DNA of 64,000 nucleotides from Pseudodesulfovibrio cashew (lineage in GTDB: Bacteria > Desulfobacterota > Desulfovibrionia > Desulfovibrionales > Desulfovibrionaceae). How positions within the stretch are numbered: the first letter of the stretch is position 1; every line of letters starts with the position of its first letter. Under the pieces are notes generated by a model that searched no databases, was not told the DNA's origin, and was given only the letters and a program-made list of their open reading frames with translations. Position numbers and translations under genes: made by a program. Shown in pieces: positions 1 to 9,193 of the stretch. Location of the stretch: the NCBI RefSeq assembly GCF_009762795.1, contig NZ_CP046400.1, forward strand, positions 3,307,501-3,371,500. The letters are read 5' to 3'.

Positions 1-133
1 TTTTTCCCGCTCTTATCCATTCCAGTGTAGAATGGCAATATTCAGCGCATCCATATCATCTATTGCCTCCGATGGACAGGTAAGCTATGAAAACACGCCC
101 GAACAACAACGATACGACTCTCAAGAGGATTTG

Positions 134-1546
134 ATGGGATTCTTCAGTAAACTGAAAAAGGCCTGGGCCAAGCCGGAAGATGTGGCGCAGCAGGCCTTGG
201 ATGAATACAAGCGGCAACAAGGCCTCGACGTGGAGCCCGAACCGGCAGAGGAGCCGGTTCCCGAGCCGGAAGCCGCCGCTCCTATAAAGGAAACGACGCC
301 GGAGCCTGTACCTGCCCAGCCAGAAACCGATGCCGCACCGGTGCCCACCGAGGACTGGCAGGCTGGCCTGACTCTCTCTCTGCGACAGGCGGAGCCCAGA
401 CTCTCCCAGTGGTTGAACATCATCGTCGAAGGCGTGGAAGAAAAAGGCCCCGCCTTGTGGGACCGGCTGGCCTTTCTGTTCAAGGCCCTGGGCGCCCCCG
501 AGGATGAAGCACAGAATTTCATCGGTAAATTCGAAACATGGCTCGACGAAATGGGCTATGTGGCCGTGGCCGAGTTCAAATCCGAACTCCAATACCGTTT
601 GGCACTGGCACTGGATCTGGAGGACGAGGAAGACGAACGGGACCGCCTGTTCCTCAAACTTTCCGAAGGAATATCCAAGACCCGCGAGCAGATAACCAAA
701 CGCATCGACGGCCTGCTCTCCTCCCACTCCTCCTTGGACGACGATTTCTGGGAGGAATTCGAAGAGATTTTGATCATGGCGGACGTGGGCATGGAAGCCG
801 CAAACCAGCTCATGGAAAACCTCAAGGCGCGCGCAAAGAAGGCCGGTACCGACGATCCCGATGACTTCAAGGACATCCTGAGAGCCGAACTCGAAGACAT
901 TTTCAAGGTTCCGCCGCGCATTGAGGCTGTAAATCCGCCCGAGGTGCTGATGATGGTCGGGGTGAACGGCGTGGGCAAGACTACCACCATCGCCAAGCTT
1001 GCCCACCGCGCTCAGATGCAGGGCCGCAAGGTGCTCATTGCAGCGGGCGACACCTTCCGCGCGGCAGCTATCGAACAACTCGAGGTCTGGGCCAACCGCA
1101 TTGGTGCGGGATTCTTTGCCAAGGCCGAGGGCAGCGACCCGGCCGCAGTGGCTTATGAAGCCATGGATAAAGCTGTGGCCGAGGGCTACGACCTGCTCCT
1201 GCTGGACACGGCCGGTCGGCTGCACACAAAAATCAACTTGATGGAAGAATTGAAAAAAATCGAGCGAGTGGTTGGCAAGAAACACGAGGGTGCTCCCCAC
1301 CGGACCATCCTGGTTATCGATGCCACCACCGGCCAGAATGCTCTGTCCCAGACCAAGCTGTTTAACGAGGCTGTGGGTGTGGACGAAATCATTCTGACCA
1401 AACTCGACGGCACGGCCAAGGGCGGTGTCGTCGTGGCTGTCACCCTACAGAACAAGCTGCCGATCACCTTTGTCGGGCTCGGCGAAAAGATGGAAGACCT
1501 GAGGCCGTTCAACGGCAAGGACTTCGCCAAGGCATTATTAACCTAA
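134..1546 (+). CDS. ftsY: Signal recognition particle receptor FtsY
   Basis: SRP receptor GTPase that docks ribosome-nascent chain-SRP complexes at the inner membrane for co-translational insertion. The 470-residue product has the usual order: acidic Glu/Pro-rich A region (about residues 20-100), helical N domain, and SRP-type G domain with P-loop GVNGVGKTT (about 276-284), DTFRAAAIEQL, DTAGRL (about 358) and TKLDGTAKGG (about 420). The reading frame is open back to an ATG at 32, but I chose the ATG at 134 because an AAGAGG ribosome site lies just before it and MGFFSKLKK is the normal FtsY beginning. The S1-domain gene follows 23 bases after the stop. Confidence 0.96.
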   Translation: MGFFSKLKKAWAKPEDVAQQALDEYKRQQGLDVEPEPAEEPVPEPEAAAPIKETTPEPVPAQPETDAAPVPTEDWQAGLTLSLRQAEPRLSQWLNIIVEGVEEKGPALWDRLAFLFKALGAPEDEAQNFIGKFETWLDEMGYVAVAEFKSELQYRLALALDLEDEEDERDRLFLKLSEGISKTREQITKRIDGLLSSHSSLDDDFWEEFEEILIMADVGMEAANQLMENLKARAKKAGTDDPDDFKDILRAELEDIFKVPPRIEAVNPPEVLMMVGVNGVGKTTTIAKLAHRAQMQGRKVLIAAGDTFRAAAIEQLEVWANRIGAGFFAKAEGSDPAAVAYEAMDKAVAEGYDLLLLDTAGRLHTKINLMEELKKIERVVGKKHEGAPHRTILVIDATTGQNALSQTKLFNEAVGVDEIILTKLDGTAKGGVVVAVTLQNKLPITFVGLGEKMEDLRPFNGKDFAKALLT

Positions 1547-1569
1547 ACCTTTAAGAAACGGTACAAATC

Positions 1570-3039
1570 GTGTCAGAAGAATTCAAGGATCGCAATGGGA
1601 TCGAGGAAGGTGAAGCTTCCTTTGCCGAACTGTTCGAACAGTACAGCGAAGGCGGCGGGGACGACCTGAACGTCGGCGACAAAGTCGCCGGCTCCGTCAT
1701 CCAGGTGGGCGAGACCACGGTTTTCGTCGACACCGGCACCAAGCTGGACGGCATCGTGGAAAAGGAGGAGTTGCTGGACGAAGACGGCAACTGCACCGTC
1801 AAGGAAGGCGACACCGTGGAACTCTACGTGGTCGGCAAGGACTCCGGCGGCATCAAGCTTTCCCGCGCCCTGTCCGGCATCGGTGGCCTGGCCATGCTTG
1901 AAGAGGCCAAGGCGGGCGGTCTGCCCGTTGAAGGAACCGTGGATTCCACCTGCAAGGGCGGTTTCAACGTCACCGTCATGCAGCGACGCGCTTTCTGCCC
2001 GGTCAGCCAGATTGACAACCGTTTCGTGGAGAACCCCGAGGAATACGTGGGCAAGACCATGGAATTCCTGATCACCAAGCTGGAGCAGCACGGCCGCAAC
2101 GTCGTCATCTCCCGCAGGGCGCTACTGGAGCGGGAAACCGCCCAGGCCGTGGAGAACTTCACCGCCGAGACCCAGGTGGGCGACGTGGTGGAAGGCATTA
2201 TCACCCGGCTTGCTCCCTTCGGCGCTTTCGTCGAAATCATGCCCGGCCTGGACGGACTGGTACACATCTCCCAGATCGGACACGGCCGCATCGGTCATCC
2301 CGAGGAAGCGGTGAGCGTGGGACAACGGGTCAAGGCCAAGGTTACCCGCTACGAGCACGACGACAAGGGCCGCCTCAAGATTTCCCTGTCCATGAAGGAA
2401 CTGGCCCAGGACCCCTGGGATACAGTGACCGCAACCTTCTCCGAAGGCGACAAGGTCACAGGCAAGGTAGTGCGGCTGGCCGACTTTGGCGCCTTCGTGG
2501 AGATCGCGCCCGGTGTGGACGGTTTGGTGCACGTCTCCGAGATGAGCTACACCCAGCGCGTCCACAAGCCTTCCGACTTCGTCAAGGAAGGTCAGGAGGT
2601 CGCGGTCAAGATCAAGTCCATTGACCCTGCGGCGCGCCGAATCGGCCTGTCCATGAAGGATGCCGAAGGCGACCCGTGGATGGAAGTGGCAGAGAAGTAC
2701 CAGGCCGGACAAAAGGTCACGGGCACCGTGGAGAAGCAGGAGCAATTCGGCATCTTCATCCAGCTTGAGCCCGGCATTACCGGCCTGCTGCCCAAATCCG
2801 TCATTGCCCGGAGCGAAAACGCGGCGGCCTTTGAAAAGCTGCACTCCGGCGACAGCGTTGAGATCGTCATAAGCGAGGTCAAGGCTGCTGAGCGCAGGAT
2901 TTCCCTGACCACCGGCGATGCCGCGGACGATGGCGACTGGAAGCAGTTTGCCCCCAAAAAGTCCAAGCCTTCCAGTGATTCCGGCAACATGGGATCTCTT
3001 GGTGCAGCGCTTCAGGACGCCTTCAAAAACAAGAAATAG
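1570..3039 (+). CDS. S1 RNA-binding domain protein (ribosomal protein S1-like)
   Basis: RNA-binding protein of 489 residues with five S1 (OB-fold) repeats at about residues 33-100, 111-185, 198-274, 290-365 and 375-448; repeats three and four carry the classic GAFVEI...DGLVH(I/V)S signature. Ribosomal S1 usually has six repeats and about 560 residues, so this is either a short S1 or a paralogue; the role is probably mRNA binding during translation initiation. The start is GTG with a weak ribosome site. The gene ends at a strong bidirectional terminator shared with the convergent pseudouridine synthase. Confidence 0.88.
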   Translation: MSEEFKDRNGIEEGEASFAELFEQYSEGGGDDLNVGDKVAGSVIQVGETTVFVDTGTKLDGIVEKEELLDEDGNCTVKEGDTVELYVVGKDSGGIKLSRALSGIGGLAMLEEAKAGGLPVEGTVDSTCKGGFNVTVMQRRAFCPVSQIDNRFVENPEEYVGKTMEFLITKLEQHGRNVVISRRALLERETAQAVENFTAETQVGDVVEGIITRLAPFGAFVEIMPGLDGLVHISQIGHGRIGHPEEAVSVGQRVKAKVTRYEHDDKGRLKISLSMKELAQDPWDTVTATFSEGDKVTGKVVRLADFGAFVEIAPGVDGLVHVSEMSYTQRVHKPSDFVKEGQEVAVKIKSIDPAARRIGLSMKDAEGDPWMEVAEKYQAGQKVTGTVEKQEQFGIFIQLEPGITGLLPKSVIARSENAAAFEKLHSGDSVEIVISEVKAAERRISLTTGDAADDGDWKQFAPKKSKPSSDSGNMGSLGAALQDAFKNKK

Positions 3040-3060
3040 CGTCACTCGACAAACAACAAA

Positions 3061-3094
3061 AAAGCCCCGGCCTGTTCAGACCGGGGCTTTTTTT
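3061..3094. terminator. Bidirectional intrinsic terminator
   Basis: Ten-base stem AAAGCCCCGG/CCGGGGCTTT (3061-3070 with 3081-3090), ten-base loop, then a T-run; the A-run before the stem serves the opposite strand. It lies between convergent genes ending at 3039 and 3108. Confidence 0.9.
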
Positions 3095-3107
3095 CATACA
3101 AAACAGC

Positions 3108-3929
3108 TTAAAACGGTGAGGATGCCTCGGCGACAAAACCGGGAAATTCGATGCGCTGATGATGCAGCCGCAAGCCGCCGTTTCCCGCACTGCCATAGAG
3201 GGAGTCACCTACGATGGGGTGCCCGATGGATGCCAGGTGGGCCCGAATCTGGTGTCTCGCCCCCCTCTTTATCAGGCAACGGACCAGGGTGGTCCGCGTC
3301 TCATGATCGTGAGAAAGCGTCTCTACCCCTGTCCAGCGCCCCTCATCCGGATTATCTCCCTCAAGTACTCGGGTCTTCTTGCGGTCATCCGTATCCAAAG
3401 CGTTCTTGACGGTAGCCAGCCCATCCAGCCGCCCCTGGACCTCGGCAAGATAAAACTTCCGAAGCTGTCCCGCCTCTTCCAGCTCCTGATAGCGTGTAGC
3501 GGCTTCGGGATTCAATGCCACAAGCAGCAACCCGGAAGTCAGGAAGTCCAACCGATTCAGAAGAGTGACCTCCCCATCGAACAGGTCTGGCAGGACCGCC
3601 TCCACACTGGCGTCATCCTTGCCCTCAATGGCGGCTGAATGCACGCCGCCGGGTTTGTACACGGCAGCGAAATCGCCGGTTTTCTCGACCACAAAAACGC
3701 CCAGTTCCGAATGCGTCACGGCTTCCTGCTCCCTGTTGATAAGAATTTCCTGGCCTGCCCGGACCTTGTATCCGGGCTTGCGGGGAGCGTCCGAAACCCG
3801 GACACGCCCCTCGTCGCACAACCTGCGGCGCAGGCGGAGCCCGGACTCGGGCAACGGTGACGCAAGGACCTTATCCAGGCGCAGGCCGTCACTTGATTCC
3901 GGCACGATGAAACTGATTTCAGCGGACAT
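3108..3929 (-). CDS. RluA-family RNA pseudouridine synthase
   Basis: Isomerises uridine to pseudouridine in rRNA or tRNA. The 273-residue product has an N-terminal S4-like RNA-binding region (about 15-70) and the RluA catalytic domain. The catalytic Asp is D128 in LLNRLDFLTSGLLL, and the late motif RHQIRAHLASIGHPIVGD is present. The target base cannot be told from sequence. It is a single-gene unit on the reverse strand, convergent with the S1-domain gene. Confidence 0.92.
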   Translation of the reverse strand: MSAEISFIVPESSDGLRLDKVLASPLPESGLRLRRRLCDEGRVRVSDAPRKPGYKVRAGQEILINREQEAVTHSELGVFVVEKTGDFAAVYKPGGVHSAAIEGKDDASVEAVLPDLFDGEVTLLNRLDFLTSGLLLVALNPEAATRYQELEEAGQLRKFYLAEVQGRLDGLATVKNALDTDDRKKTRVLEGDNPDEGRWTGVETLSHDHETRTTLVRCLIKRGARHQIRAHLASIGHPIVGDSLYGSAGNGGLRLHHQRIEFPGFVAEASSPF

Positions 3930-4054
3930 GCCCGATTATTGCCCGATCAAAGAATAATCCGCAAGTATTTCAAGCCTCGTTGACGCATAAAACAAATAGT
4001 CCTAGTGTGTGCCGACAATTGAACGCCGTTGCGGATTCGAAACGAAATTTCTCC

Positions 4055-4084
4055 TGGATGCATAACCGGTTGGGATTGCATCCA
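4055..4084. promoter_or_regulatory. Inverted repeat upstream of ornithine-cyclodeaminase-like gene
   Basis: Perfect eight-base inverted repeat TGGATGCA/TGCATCCA separated by 14 bases, about 80 bases before the chosen start at 4164. It may be an operator or a leader hairpin; no T-run follows, so it is not an ordinary terminator. Confidence 0.35.
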
Positions 4085-4163
4085 GACAATGCGAAAAGAC
4101 AACTACCGCTTGCGCCGGAACAAGGCTTTCATGGGAAACGATAGAGAGGCAAGGAACGGATAT

Positions 4164-5147
4164 ATGACAACGGAAGTGCTTTGGATATCGGCGGCTGAGA
4201 TCAGCGCGCTGAACATCCCCATGCAAGACATCATGGAACGGGTGGAGGCGGGATTCGCCTCCGTGGGTCGTGGCGAGACGGAAATGCCGGCCAAGATCGG
4301 CATTCACCCGAGAGAGAACTGCTTCATACACGCCATGCCCTGCTACGTGGGCGGGGAAGACCTGGCCGGGATCAAATGCATTTCGGGCTATCCGCCCAAT
4401 CCGGCCAAGGGGCATCCGTACATAACCGGCCTCATGGTCCTTTGCGATCCCGCCACCGGCCTGCCCCTGGCAGTCATGGACGCAGCCTGGATAACGGCCT
4501 GGCGCACTGGCGCGGCCTCGGGAGTTTATGCCCGCCACTTCGGCAACCAGGACAGCGCCTCCGTGGCCCTCATCGGAACCGGCGTGCAGGCCAGAACCAA
4601 CCTCCTGGCAATGAAGGAGGTCTTCCCCAGACTCGACACCGTTTTCTGCCAGGACATTTCGGACGAGGCCATGGCCCGCTTCATCAATGACATGCAGCCC
4701 CTGCTCCCGAAGGCTGAATTCGTCGCCTGTCCGGACATCCCCGCCGCCGTAGGGGATGCGGACGTGCTCATCACCTGCACCCCCATCGTGGAGGCGCCAG
4801 AACGACCCGTGGCCCGATCAATGATCAAGCCGGACTGCCTCGCCATTGCCGTCGACTACGATGCAGCGCTCAACGCCGATGTGTTCGCGGGTGGACACTT
4901 CACCTGCGACAATTTCAACCAATACACCTGGACCCGGGAACAAGGGGGATACTTCCGAAACGGGTATCCCGGCCCTGCCGACATTGACGCGGACATGGGA
5001 GAGATATGCTCGGGCGCAAAGGAAGGCTTGCGTGCAGGACAACGCGGCGCGGTGCTCATGGGCATCGCCAGCCACGACGTCATGACCGCCGCCCTGGTTC
5101 ATGAAAAAGCTCTGGCCGCCGGGATCGGTACCGAGGTGAAACTGTAG
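4164..5147 (+). CDS. Ornithine cyclodeaminase / mu-crystallin family protein
   Basis: NAD(P)-dependent protein of the OCD/mu-crystallin family, whose members act as ornithine cyclodeaminases, alanine dehydrogenases or imine reductases; the substrate here is unknown. The 327-residue product has the family Rossmann motif in VALIGTGVQART (about 135-146) and the early substrate-side signature around KIGIHPRENCFIHAMPCY. The frame is open further upstream, but the ATG at 4164 has an AAGGA site eight bases before it and gives a normal family length. It ends two bases before the start of the EamA permease and heads a tightly packed forward run. Confidence 0.88.
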   Translation: MTTEVLWISAAEISALNIPMQDIMERVEAGFASVGRGETEMPAKIGIHPRENCFIHAMPCYVGGEDLAGIKCISGYPPNPAKGHPYITGLMVLCDPATGLPLAVMDAAWITAWRTGAASGVYARHFGNQDSASVALIGTGVQARTNLLAMKEVFPRLDTVFCQDISDEAMARFINDMQPLLPKAEFVACPDIPAAVGDADVLITCTPIVEAPERPVARSMIKPDCLAIAVDYDAALNADVFAGGHFTCDNFNQYTWTREQGGYFRNGYPGPADIDADMGEICSGAKEGLRAGQRGAVLMGIASHDVMTAALVHEKALAAGIGTEVKL

Positions 5148-5149
5148 CC

Positions 5150-6031
5150 ATGACCGGATATCTCTACGTCCTCGCCGCTGCCGTCATGTGGGGTGTGATC
5201 GGCATCTTTACCAAGCACATCCTGGCCGAAGGGCTCTCCGCCCTGGAGATCGCCTTCTGGCGCGCCATGTTCGGTTGGCTCATGTTCCTGGCCCATGCCA
5301 CACTCAAAAAGCAGCTTAGAATAGCCCGCACGGACCTCCCCCCCCTGCTCGGTTTCGGCTTCATCTGCGTGACCTTGTTCTACAGCTCCTATCAACTGGC
5401 TATCCGCGACGTTGGCATGGCCATGGCTGCGGTGCTGCTCTATACGGCCCCGGCCTGGGTGGCGGTTCTCTCCTGGCTGGTGCTCAAGGAGCGCATGACC
5501 AAGACCAAGACTTTCTGCGTAGCCATGACCATCCTCGGCGTGTCCAGCATCAGCCTGGGCCCGCAACTGACGAGCGGTGCGAGCTGGCAATTCGGCTGGT
5601 TCGGCCTCGCGGCGGGTCTTATTTCAGGGCTGACCTACGCCCTCTACTACATCTTCGGGAAGAAGTTCCTCTACCGCTACGAGACTCCGACCATCTTCGT
5701 CTACGCCATGCCCTTCGGAGCCGCACTGCTACTGCCCTTCGTGAACTTCGCGCCCAAGTCGGCCTCGGTCTGGATGTGGCTTATCAGCCTCTCCGCCGTG
5801 ACATCGTACGGCGCGTTCTCCGCCTACTATGCGGGCCTCAAACGTCTGGACGCCACGCACGCCTCGGTGGTCGCCACCTTCGAACCCGTGGTTGCCGCCG
5901 TGCTTGCCTACTTCCTGTTCGGGGAAAAATTCTCCCTGCTCGGCTATGCCGGTGCCAGCCTGATCATCCTGGCCGTCTTCATGGTCGTCATGACCGGCTC
6001 CCGGGCCAGCCGCGCCGCTGCGGAGGGATAA
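5150..6031 (+). CDS. EamA/DMT-family transporter
   Basis: Inner-membrane permease of the drug/metabolite transporter superfamily, 293 residues with about ten hydrophobic helices arranged as two EamA repeats (about 5-140 and 150-280). The repeat ends carry typical motifs such as LLYTAPAWVAVLSWLVLKE and ATFEPVVAAVLAYFLFGE. The family exports amino acids, nucleotides or other metabolites; coupling to the amino-acid-related enzyme two bases upstream suggests a metabolite exporter, which is inference. Confidence 0.9.
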   Translation: MTGYLYVLAAAVMWGVIGIFTKHILAEGLSALEIAFWRAMFGWLMFLAHATLKKQLRIARTDLPPLLGFGFICVTLFYSSYQLAIRDVGMAMAAVLLYTAPAWVAVLSWLVLKERMTKTKTFCVAMTILGVSSISLGPQLTSGASWQFGWFGLAAGLISGLTYALYYIFGKKFLYRYETPTIFVYAMPFGAALLLPFVNFAPKSASVWMWLISLSAVTSYGAFSAYYAGLKRLDATHASVVATFEPVVAAVLAYFLFGEKFSLLGYAGASLIILAVFMVVMTGSRASRAAAEG

Positions 6032-6037
6032 CCACGC

Positions 6038-9000
6038 ATGTCCGAACTCAGGCAAGTCAAAGCGTCCGCAGGGTCGGGCAAAACCTACCAGCTCACCCGC
6101 CGTTTTCTCGGCCTGCTCGACCACGCCGGGGAAACCAGCCGCCCCTTTGCCTGCGCCTCCAGGCCCCACCAGGGCTACGCCTGGCCCGAGATCATGGCTG
6201 TGACCTTCACCAACAAGGCCGCCGCCGAGATGAAAGAGCGAGTCATCTCCGGCCTCAAGCAGGCCGCACTGGACCGTAACGACGAAGGCTCGGAATCCCA
6301 CGCCTGCTCGCCTGCCAAGGCCGCCAAGGCCGTGGAAGCCATCCTACGCCGCTACCACTACCTAAACATCAGGACCATCGATTCACTCCTGGCCCTGCTC
6401 TTGCGCCTCTTTGCCTTGGAATTCGGCATCCGACCGGATTTCCAGATGATCTTTGATGAAAGTGAACTGTTCGAAGCGGTCTACGACCACTTTCTGGCAC
6501 TATGCGAGGCTGACGAACCGGAGCGAGACCTGCTTGCCGGGGCCATGAAAACCCTGATCCACACCGAAGGCAGGTCCGGCTTCTGGGTGCAGGATACGGT
6601 GCGAGGCCGTCTGCTGGACCTGACCCGCTTCCTGCGCGCCGAAAGCGGCCCCCTGCTCACGGACCAGGAGGAGATCCTACAGTTGCTCATGGCCGGACAC
6701 GCCGACTTCCTCGGGACGGTCAACTCCACCATTGAGTATTTCGCCGACACCGGGCTGCCCTTTGCCAAACGCTTCATCGATTTTCTAGAAGCATGCCGAG
6801 TCTGCGCCCTGTTCGATCCCCCCAAGGATTCGGCCTATGTCGCCAAGGAGAGCCTTCGCGACTGCGTGAACAAGGCGGGCAAGGACAAGGTGGATGACCG
6901 GGCAGAGGCGGCCTACGCCGAATTGAAGCAGGTGCATGCCCGCTACACCGTAGACCAAGCCATGCTCTCCGGGGCCTATTTTCTGGCTCCGGCGGTAAAT
7001 ATGGCCCTACGCTTCCTCAATGGCCTGGACGAGTTGCAACGACAGCGAGGCCTGGTCCTGGGTTCCTCCCTGGCGGGTTTTGTGGATCACCTCCTTAGCC
7101 GAGGCGACGCCGTTTCCGAGGCATACTGCCGCCTGGGCTGCCGCCTACATCATCTCCTGGTGGACGAATTCCAGGACACTAGCCGCGAACAGTGGCGGGC
7201 CATAACTCCGCTCTCGGGAGAATGCCTGGCCAAAGGCGGTTCCCTCTACTATGTGGGCGACGTCAAGCAGGCCATCTACGGCTGGCGCGGCGGCGACTCC
7301 GATCTCTTCGACGAGGTCCTGACCCAGCCCGACCTCGCCTCACTGACGGAGAACGCCGAGTCGGACACCCTGCCGGACAACTGGCGCAGCTTCCGCCATG
7401 TGGTGGAATTCAACAACCATTTCTTTCGGAATTTCGAAGTGCTTCCCCAGGCCTGCGCCTTGGCCGAAGCGATCTTTCCTGCCGTGCCCGACGAATTCAC
7501 GGCGAGCTTCGCGCAGGACCTCACGGCCAACTTCGCTGACTGCGCCCAGGACATCCCGGCCAAACACGTGACCACCCTGGGATATGTGCGCATGGAGCGC
7601 CTGCCGGGCGGCAGGAATGAGGAGATTGAAGAACAGGCACTGGAGGCGCTGGAGGAACGGCTGGACGAACTGACTGCCCGCCGCCCATACAGAGACATTG
7701 CCGTCCTGGTCCGTACCCACACCCACGCGGCACTGGTATGCGACCTCCTGGTGCAGAAGGACATCCCAGTCATCACGGAAAACTCTCTGCAACTGGATCG
7801 CCATCCCGTGGTCAGGCAACTGACCGGTCTGCTCGGTTTTCTTGATTTTCCCAGGGACGACCTGGCCTTCCTAACCTTCGCCTCGGGACGTGAGGTCTTC
7901 CTCTCAGAAGCCGACATATCGGAAGAGACCTTCCACGACTGGCTTGCCAAACCCAGAAAACGCCCTCTGGGCGTCTGTTTCCGCGACGATTTCCCCGAGG
8001 CTTGGCAGCGGCTCATCGAGCCCTTTTACAATCAATCCGGGCTAATGACGCCCTACGACCTGACCCGCGAAGCCATCCGTGTCTTCCGCGTGCTGGAGCG
8101 CCACCCCGAGTCGGAGCTCTATGTGCGCCGCCTGCTGGAGGTGGTCCATCTGGCCGAGGAAAACGGCTACGGCTCCCTGTCCGGTTTTCTGGAGTTCTGG
8201 GCTGAAAAATCCGGCGAGGAAAAGGTCCCCCTGCCGGAAAACATCGACGCAGTAAGGATCATGACCATCCATAAGTCCAAGGGGCTGGAATTTCCTGTGG
8301 TCATCATCCCCTTCCATAACTGGCCCGTGCGCCCGGACCGGGATTTCCACATCGCCCGCCACGGCCAACACCGGGTGCTTACCCCCATGAAGAAAAGCCT
8401 GGGCAAGCCATACCTGACCAGCCTGGGCCGGGCCGTGCGCGAACAACTGAATCTGCTCTATGTGGCCTGGACCCGCGCCCGCGAGGAGCTCTACGGTTTC
8501 TTCACGGAGAAACCGGCCAACTCCCCGGCCCTGGCAGCCATGAACCTGTTTCTGGACATGGACGGGGACGAAGCGGTTTTCGAACACGGTGAGACACCGG
8601 AAGGAGCCACCGCCTCGGCCAAACCCGCTGCACCCGTGACGCGTGACCTTCCTGCCGGGACGGAGACGGTCAGGCTCATGGACTGGCTCCCTCGCCTGCG
8701 CGTCTATCGTCACAACCGGGACGAATATTTCTACAACGAACGCATGCGTGGCGAAGTGGCCCACCGGGTCATGGAACACCTGCGGATCACCGGAGACGAC
8801 CAGAGGGATTCGGAGAGGGCCATGACCCTGGCCCTGCGCGACTTCCCGGCCTTGGGGGCTCTGGATGAGCCTGAGCAAGAACGGCTGGAAGCGGACCTGC
8901 GGGGCATGACCGCATGGGCGCTCTCCGAGCCCCGTCTGCGGTGCTGGCTCGCCACGGGTGAGCGCGAGCCCGAGGTCATGGACGCGGACGGTAACTTCAA

Positions 9001-9193
9001 GCGGCTGGACCTGCTCTACCAGGGCGAGAAAACCGTGGTCGCCGACTTCAAGACCGGCCAGCCCTCGCCCAAGAACCGCACCCAGGTGCTGGACTACATG
9101 ACCATCCTCGAACAGACGGGCGTGATAGCGCCCAAAGGATTCCTGGTCTACCTCGACCTGCGGGAAATCCACGAAGTGGGAGGGGAAGGATAG
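6038..9193 (+). CDS. addA: AddA-type ATP-dependent nuclease/helicase subunit
   Basis: Superfamily 1 UvrD-type helicase fused to a PD-(D/E)XK nuclease, 1051 residues, probably the AddA-like subunit for double-strand-break end resection ahead of RecA. Visible motifs: Walker A ASAGSGKT (9-16), Walker B LLVDEFQDTS (about 372), motif III GDVKQAIYGWRGGD (about 407), motif V-like TIHKSKGLEFPVVI (about 742) and nuclease core VVADFKTGQ (about 1000). Its TAG stop overlaps the GTG start of the partner by one base, suggesting coupled translation. The length is slightly short of classical AddA (about 1200). Confidence 0.9.
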   Translation: MSELRQVKASAGSGKTYQLTRRFLGLLDHAGETSRPFACASRPHQGYAWPEIMAVTFTNKAAAEMKERVISGLKQAALDRNDEGSESHACSPAKAAKAVEAILRRYHYLNIRTIDSLLALLLRLFALEFGIRPDFQMIFDESELFEAVYDHFLALCEADEPERDLLAGAMKTLIHTEGRSGFWVQDTVRGRLLDLTRFLRAESGPLLTDQEEILQLLMAGHADFLGTVNSTIEYFADTGLPFAKRFIDFLEACRVCALFDPPKDSAYVAKESLRDCVNKAGKDKVDDRAEAAYAELKQVHARYTVDQAMLSGAYFLAPAVNMALRFLNGLDELQRQRGLVLGSSLAGFVDHLLSRGDAVSEAYCRLGCRLHHLLVDEFQDTSREQWRAITPLSGECLAKGGSLYYVGDVKQAIYGWRGGDSDLFDEVLTQPDLASLTENAESDTLPDNWRSFRHVVEFNNHFFRNFEVLPQACALAEAIFPAVPDEFTASFAQDLTANFADCAQDIPAKHVTTLGYVRMERLPGGRNEEIEEQALEALEERLDELTARRPYRDIAVLVRTHTHAALVCDLLVQKDIPVITENSLQLDRHPVVRQLTGLLGFLDFPRDDLAFLTFASGREVFLSEADISEETFHDWLAKPRKRPLGVCFRDDFPEAWQRLIEPFYNQSGLMTPYDLTREAIRVFRVLERHPESELYVRRLLEVVHLAEENGYGSLSGFLEFWAEKSGEEKVPLPENIDAVRIMTIHKSKGLEFPVVIIPFHNWPVRPDRDFHIARHGQHRVLTPMKKSLGKPYLTSLGRAVREQLNLLYVAWTRAREELYGFFTEKPANSPALAAMNLFLDMDGDEAVFEHGETPEGATASAKPAAPVTRDLPAGTETVRLMDWLPRLRVYRHNRDEYFYNERMRGEVAHRVMEHLRITGDDQRDSERAMTLALRDFPALGALDEPEQERLEADLRGMTAWALSEPRLRCWLATGEREPEVMDADGNFKRLDLLYQGEKTVVADFKTGQPSPKNRTQVLDYMTILEQTGVIAPKGFLVYLDLREIHEVGGEG

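Noticed and set aside
56-1300. Long reverse-strand open frame across ftsY
   Set aside because: It is the antisense of a clear ftsY coding region, with no ribosome site and no recognisable domain; GC-rich codon use keeps the opposite frame open.
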